From Streptomyces xinghaiensis S187 (GTDB taxonomy: Bacteria > Actinomycetota > Actinomycetes > Streptomycetales > Streptomycetaceae), in NCBI RefSeq assembly GCF_000220705.2, contig NZ_CP023202.1, forward strand, positions 992,001-1,056,000: a stretch of DNA of 64,000 nt, read 5' to 3'. Below are positions 1-8,225 of this stretch, piece after piece (positions within the stretch are counted from its first letter, which is position 1; every line of letters starts with the position of its first letter). Made by a program: the position numbers and the translations under genes. The notes beneath the pieces are model-generated. The model was not told where the DNA came from, did no database searches, and saw only the letters and a list, made by a program, of their open reading frames with translations.

Positions 1-2
1 TG

Positions 3-662
3 GTGCTCTCACAGATGCGGAAGGACGGCTGGGAGCTCATGGAGCAAGCCACGGGCACGCTTCGCTCCACCCTCAACTTCCGTCGACCGAAGAAGCCGCT
101 GCCGTGGCCCCTGATCGGCACGGGGGCGGCCGTCCTCGTGATCCTGGCTATCGTCATCGGCACCGCCTCTGTACTCGGCGACGGAGGCGAGAAGAAGGAC
201 GTATCAGAGAAGCCGGCGGCCGCCGCGAGCGAGAGGCCTTCCACTACGCCGACTCCGACCGCGGCCAAGCCGGCTGCCCAGGTAATCACGCCTCAGAACA
301 ACCCGGAGTTCGCGGCGCTACTGAAGGCGGACACGTGCGACGACGCGAACCTGGACTTCGCGACCAGGCACGAGGGCCAGACGGTCGCCTTCAACGGCTC
401 TATCGTGCACATGGCGCCACATGGCGACTACGACACCCGCTACGACTTCCTCCTGGGCCCAGGCGACAAGGGACCGAAAACGGCAGTCGGTCCGGCCTTC
501 ATGTACGAGGACGTCAACATCTTCGACCTGGAACTGACCGGCAAGAACATCCCCGCCACCGTCGGCGCAGGCGACGAGTTCCGCTTCGTCGCCGAGGTGG
601 GCCACTTCAACGCGGGCCAGTGCCTCTTCTTCCTCGACCCGATCTCGACGGAGACCCGGTAG
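3..662 (+). CDS. DUF4839-like membrane-anchored protein, 5' end probably outside the window
   Basis: At least 219 residues. The first ~27 residues (KDGWELMEQATGTLR...) look like the end of a small N-terminal domain rather than a true start. The GTG at position 3 simply sits at the window edge, so the gene probably begins to the left. Residues ~33-57 form one hydrophobic helix preceded by RRPKKP, then a Pro/Ala/Thr-rich linker to about residue 98. The C-terminal ~120 residues (NPEFAALLKADTCDDAN onward, with FNGSIVHM and FRFVAEVGHF) resemble the DUF4839 domain. The inferred topology is a small cytoplasmic domain, one membrane helix and an external domain. Molecular function is unknown. It lies at the outer end of the accessory region. 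The family call is from memory of the pattern. Confidence 0.65.
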   Translation: MLSQMRKDGWELMEQATGTLRSTLNFRRPKKPLPWPLIGTGAAVLVILAIVIGTASVLGDGGEKKDVSEKPAAAASERPSTTPTPTAAKPAAQVITPQNNPEFAALLKADTCDDANLDFATRHEGQTVAFNGSIVHMAPHGDYDTRYDFLLGPGDKGPKTAVGPAFMYEDVNIFDLELTGKNIPATVGAGDEFRFVAEVGHFNAGQCLFFLDPISTETR

Positions 663-1110
663 TCAAGATGGGCAGCCGCGGAACCACGGATCAGTGTGAC
701 CGGACATTCTTTCAGCAGTGATCATTTCGAGACTCCGTTGAGCAAGAACAACATCGGCCATGTCGCCGACCCGGCCGGGGTCCAAGGTGACGTGCCGCAG
801 GGTGCGCCAGCTCTGCTTGCAGGTTCGGCAGCGGCGCATTTCCCGAGTGCACGGATGCTGTTGGCCAAGGGTTCGTGGTTCCCGTGCATGCGAGCTTGCT
901 CAGGCTGGCTCTTGAACCGCGGGGACTGGGACGAGGGCCCCAGTCCCGGCAGATCACCGTCAGGACGCCTGTCCTCCATCCGCAGTTACCGCGACAAAAA
1001 CTCAGGGGAGGTGTATGCGCATGCGGCCTACGCTCCATCGTAGGGTGGAGGTTTCTCTCGGCTAGGGCCCATGGCACGATTCCTGAGCGGCGCGAATGAA
1101 GGAGTGAACC
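663..1110. other. Intergenic stretch, no gene recognised
   Basis: Open frames occur here on both strands but none has a convincing ribosome-binding site, and none encodes a recognisable protein. GC skew and frame bias do not favour one frame. The last ~15 bases hold the ribosome-binding site of the next gene (GAAGGAG before the ATG at 1111). Confidence 0.5.
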
Positions 1111-1581
1111 ATGGCGGTGTTGATACGGCGGCAGGAACTGGAAATTCCAGTAGATTTCCACGGGTTCGCGTTACAGGAGTACGACGACATGGAGGTACCT
1201 GTTCCGTTTCCCGAAGAGCGAGCAGAGCTCGAGAATCCGCCGTTCCTAACCCCCTATGAGATGCGCTTGGACGTCTACAGCGCGGGCCACACCCATACTG
1301 CGGTCCTCATCGTCGAGGTCTGGGACGGAGAGCCCCCAGCAGACAAGGGTGCGCGGTTGGAGGCTCGGGACGAGGCGGAGATCTTCTCCGTCACCGGACA
1401 ACTGTCCGTTGAGGTCATCGCGGGGTGCGCCAAGGATACAGTGGAATTGGGAGCCCCCGACACTCTGTGGAGGGTCCGCCTGTGCTCCACCGGCCGTGCG
1501 GAAGTGGCACGGCTCGCCCAGGTGGGAGTGCCGCACGGTGTCGAGCGCTACACCGCCAGATTCTGGCCCGTCCGCCCCTGA
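1111..1581 (+). CDS. Unknown cytoplasmic protein, 156 aa
   Basis: I do not recognise this family. A strong Shine-Dalgarno sequence (GAAGGAG) lies just before the ATG, and a strong hairpin follows the stop, so it reads as a genuine single-gene transcription unit. The protein is acidic, with no signal peptide or membrane segment. It begins MAVLIRRQELEIPVDF and contains a stretch of alternating hydrophobic residues (AVLIVEVWDG; LSVEVIAGC; WRVRLCSTGR) suggesting a beta-rich single domain. Similar small proteins are often found as orphan hypotheticals in Streptomyces accessory regions. Function cannot be assigned. Confidence 0.75.
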   Translation: MAVLIRRQELEIPVDFHGFALQEYDDMEVPVPFPEERAELENPPFLTPYEMRLDVYSAGHTHTAVLIVEVWDGEPPADKGARLEARDEAEIFSVTGQLSVEVIAGCAKDTVELGAPDTLWRVRLCSTGRAEVARLAQVGVPHGVERYTARFWPVRP

Positions 1582-1593
1582 AGTTCGACCCGC

Positions 1594-1636
1594 GGATGGT
1601 GAGGGGGCGGAGCAGCCTCTCGCCCCCTCACCATCC
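1594..1636 (+). terminator. Strong hairpin terminator after the 156-aa gene
   Basis: A perfect 16-bp inverted repeat (arms 1594-1609 and 1621-1636, loop 11 nt) starts 12 nt after the stop codon at 1581. There is no long U-tract, as is common in Streptomyces. The same hairpin could also stop transcripts from the convergent nuclease gene that ends at 1851. The remaining ~215 bases up to 1851 show no gene. Confidence 0.75.
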
Positions 1637-3274
1637 GGTATCACCCGTGATGGGACTGCACCGAGTTCGCCAACACAAGCAGCGTTGCTCCGTTACGGCT
1701 CACGATGCCCAAGCTCCACGGGGCAAGGACGCCCCTATTCACAGACGGGTTTCCCACGCAGGCGCTGGGGGCACTTGGCCCCGATGCCTGGATCGTCGTC
1801 GTTGCCCAGGGAGGCTTAGAGAGCGGCGTTCCCCCTGCCGCGCCTTCCGACTATGAGATATGGACGGAGTAAGCGTCCACTTCATGGTCGATGTCTTCCT
1901 TTTCGTCTATGTACCCATCGACGATCCGGTTCCTGTTAAGGAACGACGCCAATATGTTTCCTGCGGCCCCGTTGTCCGATTTCCGCAGCGGCCTGGCGGA
2001 ATAGTTGTCTTTCGCCATAGAGGTGTTGTACCTCGAATGAGCAGCACCTTCGTATGTGCTGGCGAAGGGGAACTCATCGCACTCGCGAGGTCCGGCGGGG
2101 TCGCTTGTGGCGTAGTCGCTTCCCCAGTACTTGGTGCACGTCGCGACCGCAGTACTGCGGTTGGCATTCCGCCGCTGCTCATTGTGGTGCAGGCGATGCA
2201 AGGGCTGCTTGGTGCCGAACCCGGGGACGATCTTGTCCGGGTTCTCCGGCTTGGTGGTGGCGGGCCTTCGGTGCGCGTCATCCAAGTGCTGGGCAACGGC
2301 CTGCTCCGACGCGCCGGCTTTGGCGTTGTAGGGAAGGTAGACCAGTACCGGAAACGCGGCGCCGCCGGCCTTCTTGGGGTTGCCTCCGCCGTTCTTGTTG
2401 AACAGGTAGGACGCCTTATCCCACTGGGCGATCAGGAAGCCCACACGGGTCCTGCCCGTCTGGGGCGGCAGGTAGGGGGCAGGGAACGTGACAGTCACGA
2501 ACGGCTGGTATGCCATGGTGACTACGTCATCCTTGCCCCTGCCCTCGCCGGGCTCGTGGAGCATGGTGTGCAAGTACTCCGGGTTGGCCTTGAGCGCGTC
2601 GAAGCTCTTGGTCGGCGGCACCTCGCCACCTTGCTTCTTGGTCGTCCGTGACGGCCAGGTCTTTAGGTCGGCATCAGTGTTGATCTTCAAGCCGCTCGTC
2701 CGCGTCGTCCCGGCCTTGAAGAAGTCGGTGAAGAGATACCGGTAGTGAACGGTGCGATCGGTACGGCTCGGCACCGTTGAGATGACCCAGAGGGTGAAGG
2801 AGCTCTGGCCCACCGGCCTGCCGTTCTTCGCCCAGGTCTGCACGAACTGCGTACCGGCGCACATCGCGAAACGCGACTTGAGGTAGAAGACCTTTCCACC
2901 TTGCAGGCCTTGTTTGCACTCTCCCTGCGTCATGGTCCGCGACGGCTGCGGATAGGTAGCCGCCAAGGGAGAGAGCTCACCCCGGGCCTCGGCCGACAGG
3001 GACGACGGTGTCTGTGCCACCGGTTCGCCGACCGTCGCCGGACCCACGAACTCGCGCGGTATTCGAGCCTGCGCCTCCCTTACGGCGAAACGTTTCTGCT
3101 CACCAGCGTCAGCATCTGCGCGCAGTTCCGCCAGCGTCGGCGGCTGCGCACCAGGCGGCAGGGCATGGGTGCGGACAGTCAAAGAGTCCGCCGCCGTCGG
3201 CACGACATCCGCCGAGGCATGGCCCGCGCCGACAATCGAAGCGGTGAGCAGGCAGAGAACGGCCCCAACTGCCC

Positions 3275-3295
3275 CTAAAAGGTCATCTCATTTGG
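3275..3295. repeat. Left IS end: target duplication CTAAA plus 16-bp inverted repeat
   Basis: CTAAA at 3275-3279 is followed by the left terminal repeat AGGTCATCTCATTTGG at 3280-3295. The repeat matches the reverse complement of the right end exactly over 16 bases, and the CTAAA is repeated directly after the right end. An IS5-family element normally duplicates 2-4 bp, so one of the five bases could be a chance match. Confidence 0.9.
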
Positions 3296-4130
3296 TGAGT
3301 CTGCGGTAGCAGATGAGGGTGCAGGCGATGCTGGTGAAGGCGAGGAAGTGGTCGGCCTTGCGTTCGTAGCGGCGGTGGAGTCGGCGGCAGCCGGTGAGCC
3401 AGGCCATGGTGCGTTCGATGGTCCAGCGGTGTCGGCCGAGTCGCTGTGAGGTCTCGATGCCCTTGCGGGCGACGCGGTGCCGGATCCCCCGACGGGACAG
3501 CCATTGCCGCAGGTGACGATAGTCGTAGCCCTTGTCGGCGTGGAGTCTTCCGGGCCTGCGCCGGCGGGGGCCTCGTCGGGACCGGATGGGCGGTATGCCC
3601 TTCACCAGGGGGATCAAGGCCTGGCTGTCGTGCACGTTGGCACCGGAGATCCCGACGGACAGGGGCAGACCCGTCCGCTCGGTGATCAGGTGGATCTTCG
3701 AGCCGTACTTGCCCCGGTCGACAGGATTCGGACCTGTCAGGTCCCCCTTTTCAGAGCCCGCATGTTCACCGAGTCGATCGCGCACCTCGACCAGTCCAGG
3801 TCGCCGTGGGAGCCGAGTTCGTCGAGGACCAGGCGGTGCAGCTTGGCCCACACCCGGGCCTTCGTCCACTCGGTGAACCGGCGGTGGGCCGTCGCGCCGG
3901 ACGGCCCGAACGACGCCGCGGGCAGCTGCTGCCACGTGCACCCCGAGGTCGCCACGAACACGATCGCCGCCAGCACCTCCCGGTCACCGTGGCGACGCCG
4001 GCCGCCGCCCTGAGGCCGCGACGGCGCCTCCGGCACCACCCGCTGGAACAGCCCCCACAGTTCGTCCGGCACCAGCCGCTCAACAATCCCCGTCACGGCC
4101 AACAGCCTACCCAGCCAAATGAGATGACCT
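3280..4130 (-). mobile_element. IS5-family insertion sequence, 851 bp
   Basis: The element is bounded by perfect 16-bp inverted repeats and flanked by CTAAA direct repeats. It carries one transposase encoded in two overlapping frames, as in the IS427-like part of the IS5 family. Everything appears intact, so it may still be active and its insertion is probably recent: no decay is visible in the repeats or the target duplication. It sits inside the signal-peptide codons of a nuclease gene, in the same orientation as that gene. Confidence 0.9.
3288..4096 (-). CDS. IS5-family DDE transposase, made by -1 frameshifting
   Basis: The first frame starts at GTG 4096 (VTGIVERLVPDELW) and ends at 3737. 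The second frame is open from 3941 to the stop at 3288. They join at an A4G5 run (complement of 3743-3751), where a -1 slip gives ...NMRALK-KGDLTGP.... The catalytic triad is split across the frames: first Asp in CAIDSVN (frame 1), second Asp in HADKGYD and Glu in WTIERTMAWL (frame 2). The fused product is about 269 residues, the usual size for this group. The first frame is also open to an ATG at 4162 outside the element, but the internal GTG fits the family better. Confidence 0.88.
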
Positions 4131-4135
4131 CTAAA
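4115..4135. repeat. Right IS end: 16-bp inverted repeat plus target duplication CTAAA
   Basis: The right terminal repeat occupies 4115-4130 and is followed by CTAAA at 4131-4135, mirroring the left end. Joining the flanks through one CTAAA restores the nuclease reading frame exactly, which confirms the boundaries. Confidence 0.9.
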
Positions 4136-4152
4136 GCACTTCTGGCTTGCAT

Positions 4153-4653
4153 GTTCCCCCAATGCATGGTTGAGAGCGGAAGCGCAGAAACAGCACCCCC
4201 ACTGGTCACACAGACTAGCCAGAGCATCACTCAGCGTGTCAAAGAGGTATTCAGCCGAGACGATCTAACGACTGGCTCGTTGTGAGTGCCTGACCCGTAG
4301 GTGCCAGAAGAGAAGGGGACGGTCTCGGAGGTGCTGACCGACGAGGTGTCGGCTGGAGGAGCAGACCTGGTCGAGTGGTGGCCGCTCACCCGGCCACCGT
4401 GGACTGGAGACATCAGCGTCTCCCAGCAGCCATGTCTCAAAAACCGCCGGGCAATTTCCTGTTCGATCCCCCGACCCCCAGCACGTGTAAAAGTGCTGGC
4501 TGTGTCGGGTGAGCCAGTGGCGAGCAGTCGCACACACCGTGCCACTGGATCGCCTGCGGCACGGTGGCGGCTCGCGGTCGGTCCGCCCGTGGCGCTGGGT
4601 GGTGACAGGAGTGGCGGCAGACGTTGTCCGCCACTCCTGCAAGGAGCAGTGCC
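4153..4653. other. Upstream regions of the nuclease and the sigma-like gene; no gene
   Basis: The left part is the original promoter side of the interrupted nuclease gene. The right part leads to the sigma-like gene at 4654. A 408-residue minus-strand frame crosses this stretch but continues antisense through the sigma-like gene and has Arg/Pro-rich shadow composition, so I do not accept it. Apart from the hairpin at 4607-4638 I see no feature. Confidence 0.5.
4607..4638 (+). promoter_or_regulatory. 11-bp inverted repeat directly before the ribosome-binding site
   Basis: AGGAGTGGCGG (4607-4617) pairs perfectly with 4628-4638 around a 10-nt loop. The Shine-Dalgarno AAGGAG begins at 4641, two bases after the stem. 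The upstream arm contains its own AGGAG. The structure could be an operator for autoregulation or an mRNA hairpin affecting initiation. Either role is inference. Confidence 0.45.
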
Positions 4654-5484
4654 ATGCACTACACCGCACGTACCGTCCACCGTCGCGTTGCCTGTGTCCG
4701 GTCCTCGGGCCGTTCGCCCCTGGGGGCTCTGGAGGAGGCTTTCCTCGCGCTGGCGACGGCGGCCTCGCCGCTCACGTTGCCTGCTCATCTGGTCTGCGAA
4801 GAGTCGGAGCAGTCGGCGCTGCCCGTGGACCAGTTCCGGACGCGTCTCGCCCACCCCGCCACGTCGCCGGCCCAGCGTGAGCGGAGCTGGCGTGAAGTGG
4901 TTCGCCGGGCTCAGCAGCTCGGTGAGCCCTGGGGGACCGTCGCCGTTGCGATGGCCGTTCCGGTGCTCCGTCGGGTGCTGGCCCGGCTGGCGCGGCCGGC
5001 TCATTTGGAGCGTGCCGAGGTCGAGCAGGAGGCGCTGGCTGCGGTTGCCGTTGCTGTGCGCTCGGTGGACGTGGACGCTGCCGACGTGGGTCGGGAGCTG
5101 TTCGCGGCGGCTGACCGGGCCGTGCACCGTCTGGCGTATGCCGCTCGCCGTCAGGCTGCCCGTGAGACCGGGTCGACGGCAGTGCGTCTGGGGCGGCTGG
5201 CCCGCTTCGAAGGCCGGCCGGGATGCCAGGACGCTGCTGATGCAGCCGGGGTCGTTGGCGCCGGCCGGCAGGAGGACGAGTACACGGTGCTGGCCCGTGC
5301 CGTCCGGGCCGGGGTCGTGGGCATCGCCGAAGCGCGGCTGATCGCGCGGACCCGGCTGGATCGTGAGCCGATGCAGCGGCTGACGGAAGAGCGGGGTGTG
5401 AGTGTGCGTCAGCTCTACCGTCACCGCGCCGCTGCCGAGCAGCACCTCAGCACGCATCTCCGGGAGCAGCTGCGCGAGCAGTAA
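4654..5484 (+). CDS. Sigma-factor-like helix-turn-helix protein of the conjugation cluster, 276 aa
   Basis: The start is ATG 4654, preceded by AAGGAG; the frame is open further upstream to 4624 without a better site. The protein is Ala/Arg-rich and helical. The C-terminal ~50 residues (RLTEERGVSVRQLYRHRAAAEQHL) look like a sigma-70 region 4 or similar helix-turn-helix. Proteins of this type often precede TrbC/TrbL/PrgI/VirB4-like genes in Streptomyces chromosomes and integrative elements, where they may control the transfer genes. Residues ~55-130 contain two leucine-rich helices but no sigma region 2 signature that I can identify, so it may be a DNA-binding regulator rather than a true sigma factor. 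A hairpin terminator follows. Confidence 0.65.
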   Translation: MHYTARTVHRRVACVRSSGRSPLGALEEAFLALATAASPLTLPAHLVCEESEQSALPVDQFRTRLAHPATSPAQRERSWREVVRRAQQLGEPWGTVAVAMAVPVLRRVLARLARPAHLERAEVEQEALAAVAVAVRSVDVDAADVGRELFAAADRAVHRLAYAARRQAARETGSTAVRLGRLARFEGRPGCQDAADAAGVVGAGRQEDEYTVLARAVRAGVVGIAEARLIARTRLDREPMQRLTEERGVSVRQLYRHRAAAEQHLSTHLREQLREQ

Positions 5485-5555
5485 GGCGGCTCCAGGCCGG
5501 GGAGAATCGCGCCGCTGGTGTCAGTGTGCGGCTTGGGGATCTCTATTACCGGTGA

Positions 5556-5598
5556 GCGGCTGCCGTCGGATGCGTGCCATGCACCCGACGGCAGCCGC
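5556..5598 (+). terminator. Hairpin terminator after the sigma-like gene
   Basis: A perfect 14-bp stem (5556-5569 with 5585-5598, 15-nt loop) lies ~70 nt after the stop at 5484. It separates the sigma-like gene from the pilin-like gene. The remaining sequence to 5850 holds no gene I can support. Confidence 0.7.
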
Positions 5599-5850
5599 CC
5601 AGTGAGGGCCCGGGTTTGTACCACCGCGGGCCTGTCGTCGGGTGGGTGAGTGCGGCCGTCTCGTGCTGACACCCGAGCTCCCTGTTCCGTCGCCGTCCGT
5701 GAGGAGGCCGGCCCCGGGCAGGGGAACTCCGCGCTCACCTCACCTCTGCACCGTCCCTCGCACGGCCCGCTGTTCGCGGCTCGTTGCGGCTCCCGCTGGT
5801 CTGTTCGTCTCTTCTGTCGTCCCTGATGTGTCTCTTGGAGGTGGTTCGTC

Positions 5851-5994
5851 ATGCTCGGAGGGCTCTGTCCAACGGGTCGGTTGTCTGTTCTCCGGGCAGG
5901 CCGCCGAGCAGCCCGGGTGGGCTTGACGACGGTTGTGGCCGGCGTCGTGCTGGTGGCGGATACGTGTGGGCGGTCGCGGACATTCCCACCGTGA
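5851..5994 (+). CDS. 47-aa ORF, probable detached signal sequence of the pilin-like protein
   Basis: ATG 5851 has an excellent ribosome-binding site (GGAGGTGG, 8-9 nt upstream). It encodes MLGGLCPTGRL followed by a basic region (RAGRRAAR) and a hydrophobic helix (VGLTTVVAGVVLVAD), that is, a signal peptide or membrane anchor. The frame then ends at TGA 5992, inside the pilin-like gene. A one-base shift near 5955-5965 would join it to VWAVADIPT of the next frame, giving a signal peptide with a plausible AVA cleavage site followed by the TrbC-like domain. It may therefore be the 5' part of a frameshifted gene rather than an independent small protein. Confidence 0.5.
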   Translation: MLGGLCPTGRLSVLRAGRRAARVGLTTVVAGVVLVADTCGRSRTFPP

Positions 5995-6224
5995 TCACGA
6001 ACCTGCGGAACTGGATCGTCGGGCTCCTCGCCGGGCTCGCCACCTTGTTCCTGACCTTCGGCGGGCTGCGGTACCTGATGGCCGGCGTGGACCCGGGCGA
6101 AGTCGAGGCCGCCAAGCGGGCCCTGAGGGCGGCGGCCATCGGCTACGGGCTGGCCATCCTCGCGCCGGTGATCGTGACCGTGCTGCAGGGCATCGTCGGT
6201 GCCGATGGCGGGGGCGGGCAGTGA
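5964..6224 (+). CDS. TrbC/VirB2-like pilin subunit homologue, 86 aa
   Basis: Two hydrophobic helices (NWIVGLLAGLATLFLTFGG and IGYGLAILAPVIVTVLQG) flank a short polar loop (MAGVDPGEVEAAKRAL). This is the layout of TrbC/VirB2-type pilins and their relatives in actinobacterial conjugation clusters. The GTG at 5964 is chosen because the domain begins just after it, but no ribosome-binding site precedes it and the signal sequence lies in another frame (see the 47-aa ORF). The stop overlaps the GTG of the next gene, indicating translational coupling. If the frameshift is real in the organism, the pilin precursor is not made correctly. Confidence 0.65.
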   Translation: MWAVADIPTVITNLRNWIVGLLAGLATLFLTFGGLRYLMAGVDPGEVEAAKRALRAAAIGYGLAILAPVIVTVLQGIVGADGGGGQ

Positions 6225-8219
6225 CTCGCGCCCCGTGCTCCGGCCGGGCGCTTCTTCTGCTGCTGCCTGCGGTGGGGCTCTTGGCTCTGGTCGTCCTGGC
6301 CGCTCCGTCCGCCTCCGCGCTGGCGGCGGGCCGTGTGCCTCTGGCACCGGCGGCCCCGGAGCCGCAGCCGGCCCCCGGTCCTGCCGCTCCCGCCCCGGAG
6401 CCGGGTCCGGACCCGAGGCCCGCCCCCGAACCAGGTCCGACCCCCGCGCCGGATCCTCCCGCCGCCGCACCCGGACCATCCCCGCCGCGGGAACCGTCGC
6501 CGGGGCCGACTCCGCCGGCGTGCGAGGTGGACGACTTCTCCTGCGCGCCGCAGGAGGGCGGCCTCGGGGACCTCTTCGACGTTTCCGGCATGGTCGTGAA
6601 CGCGATTACCTCGTTCCTCGGCATGCTGATCGAGCAGATCATGAAGCCGGTTCGCGAGCTGCTCGCTGATACTTTGCTGGCCACGCCCGATGTCACCCAG
6701 CACGCCGACATCAAGAAGCTGTGGGCCACCATGCTGGGGATCACGGCCGGGATTTATGTGCTGTTCGTGACCGCGGGCGGTGTCACGGTCATGGGGTACG
6801 AGACCGTCCAGACCCGCTACGCCCTCCAGCAGATCCTCCCCCGGCTCCTCTTCGGGATGGTCGCCGCAGCCACCTCGCTGACCGTGATGGGCAAGGCGAT
6901 CGGCCTGTCCAACGCCCTGGCCCATGCGGTGATGGCCAGCGACATGTCGGACGCCGGGCAGGGCATGGTGGAACAGGTCCTGCCCTTCGCCCTGTTCGGG
7001 GCCGCCGGGCTGAAGCTGTATCTGCTGCTTCTGGCGACGATGATGATCGCCTTGGTGCTCGCGGTGCTGGTCGGCTTCCTCGTGCGCGTCGCCGTCATGG
7101 CGCTGCTGGCCGTGGCCGCGCCGCTGGCCCTTGCGTGCCACGCTCATCCGCTGACCGATCCGGTGGCGCGGCTGTGGTGGCGGGCGGTGGCCGGTTGTCT
7201 GGTCATTCAGGTCGCGCAGTCGATGACGTTCATCCTGGCTCTGAAGCTGTTCTTCGCTCCCGGCGCGACAGCTTTGGGCATTCCGAAGTCCGACCAGCTC
7301 GGCACCATGCTCGCCGGAGCCGCCCTGTTCTGGGTGTTGTTCAAGATCCCGGGTTGGACCCTGCAGGTGGTGCTGCGCGGGACGCCGGCGCACAGTCCGC
7401 ATGCGCCCACGGGTGTGCGGATGCTCAAGCACCTGGCGATGTACCGGCTCATGGATCACTACCTGCCCGGGATGCAGCTGCTGCGGCGGCGTCCCGGAGG
7501 TGGGCGGGGTGCCGGCGGCCTGGGTCCGGGGAGCGGTGGGCTCGGCGGTGGTGGAGGTGGCCCGGGCCGGGGTGGAGGTGGTGGTCGGGGTGGCGGTGGA
7601 CGGCCCTTCACACCGGGCCCGCCTGGGCGCGGCGCCGGGTCTGTGAGGAGGGCGCGAAGTGCGGGTCGTGCGTGGTTGTCCCGTGGTCGCGTCGCCGTAG
7701 CAGGCCCTGCTGCACGCCTGCGCTCCATGGGCCGGCCGGCCGCCGGAACGCCGTCGGGTCCGAGCCCGAGCCGGGCAGTGCCCGGCAGCAGTACGAGGTC
7801 GGAGCCTGCCGGGACCAGTGCTCCACGTGCCGAAGCCCGGCCGCTGACCGCCCGGTCGCCCCGGGCTCGTGGCCCGGTCTCTACTTCCCTTGCTTCTCCT
7901 ACTCGTACACCGAGAGGTCCCCGCCCCGTGATGCATCCCGCCCGAGCCCGCCGCGTGCGGCAACTGGCGCTTCCGGTGGCGGCTCAGCGTGTTCCGTCCC
8001 GGCCGCCCCGGCCCACGCAGATGTGGCTGCCCATCCGTGCCGAACGCCTTCCCGCGCGCTCCCGTTCCGAGCGTGGCCAGCCCGCTCCCCCGCCTCTGCC
8101 CTCCGCTGCCTCGGCATCGCGTGGCCGTCAGCTCGTCCTTCCCATTTCCGCGCCCCGCGTGCGGGTGCGTCCGCCGCGGCCCCATGCAGCTGCGGCTGCC
8201 TCTCGAACCCCGGAGGTGA
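6221..8219 (+). CDS. TrbL/VirB6-like polytopic membrane protein with a frameshift near its C-terminus
   Basis: GTG 6221 overlaps the pilin stop. Order of parts: signal peptide (LLLLLPAVGLLALVVLAAPSASA), a Pro-rich linker to ~residue 105, about six membrane segments (residues ~130-390), a Gly-rich stretch (~430-470) and an Arg/Pro-rich tail. It presumably forms the inner-membrane channel part of a type IV secretion-like apparatus. The tail repeats a motif: RQLALPVAAQRV..RPPRPTQMWLPI and RQLVLPISAPRV..RPPRP. In the current frame the second copy breaks at four Cs (8180-8183) and translation would run on to 8590 through the next gene. Dropping one C restores PRPMQLRLPLEPRR and a stop at 8217-8219, just before the next gene's start. 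A base insertion or sequencing error is likely. Confidence 0.7.
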
Positions 8220-8222
8220 TCC
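8212..8222 (+). promoter_or_regulatory. Near-perfect Shine-Dalgarno overlapping the restored upstream stop
   Basis: GGAGGTGATCC is a full-length anti-16S match four bases before ATG 8226. Its TGA is exactly the stop of the upstream gene when the frameshift at the C-run is corrected. This arrangement supports both the restored stop and the start chosen for the PrgI-like gene. Confidence 0.8.
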
Positions 8223-8225
8223 GGC

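Larger units (their letters stand above)
1851..4152 (-). pseudogene. Secreted NucA/NucB-type deoxyribonuclease gene interrupted by an IS element
   Basis: The surviving body reads 3279 to 1851. Its C-terminal ~110 residues carry the NucA/NucB pattern: CDEFPFASTYEG, then N(I)LASFLNRNRIVDG. Calling the GTG at 3203 the start would give 450 residues without a signal peptide. The frame stays open upstream to the IS boundary and encodes a hydrophobic segment ending GAGHASA. The other side of the IS (4131-4152) supplies ATG at 4152 and codons for MQARSAL, with GGGGGA six to seven bases upstream. Removing 3280-4130 plus one copy of the 5-bp duplication restores one 481-codon frame with a classic Sec signal peptide. 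Today the gene is split in its signal sequence, so secretion should be lost unless the IS provides a promoter and a leaderless cytoplasmic form is made. The upstream ~300 residues are a large uncharacterised N-terminal region. Confidence 0.85.

Noticed and set aside
4231..5457. 408-residue minus-strand ORF across the sigma-like gene
   Set aside because: It has no family features and its composition is that of an antisense frame in high-GC DNA. The plus-strand gene has a good ribosome-binding site.
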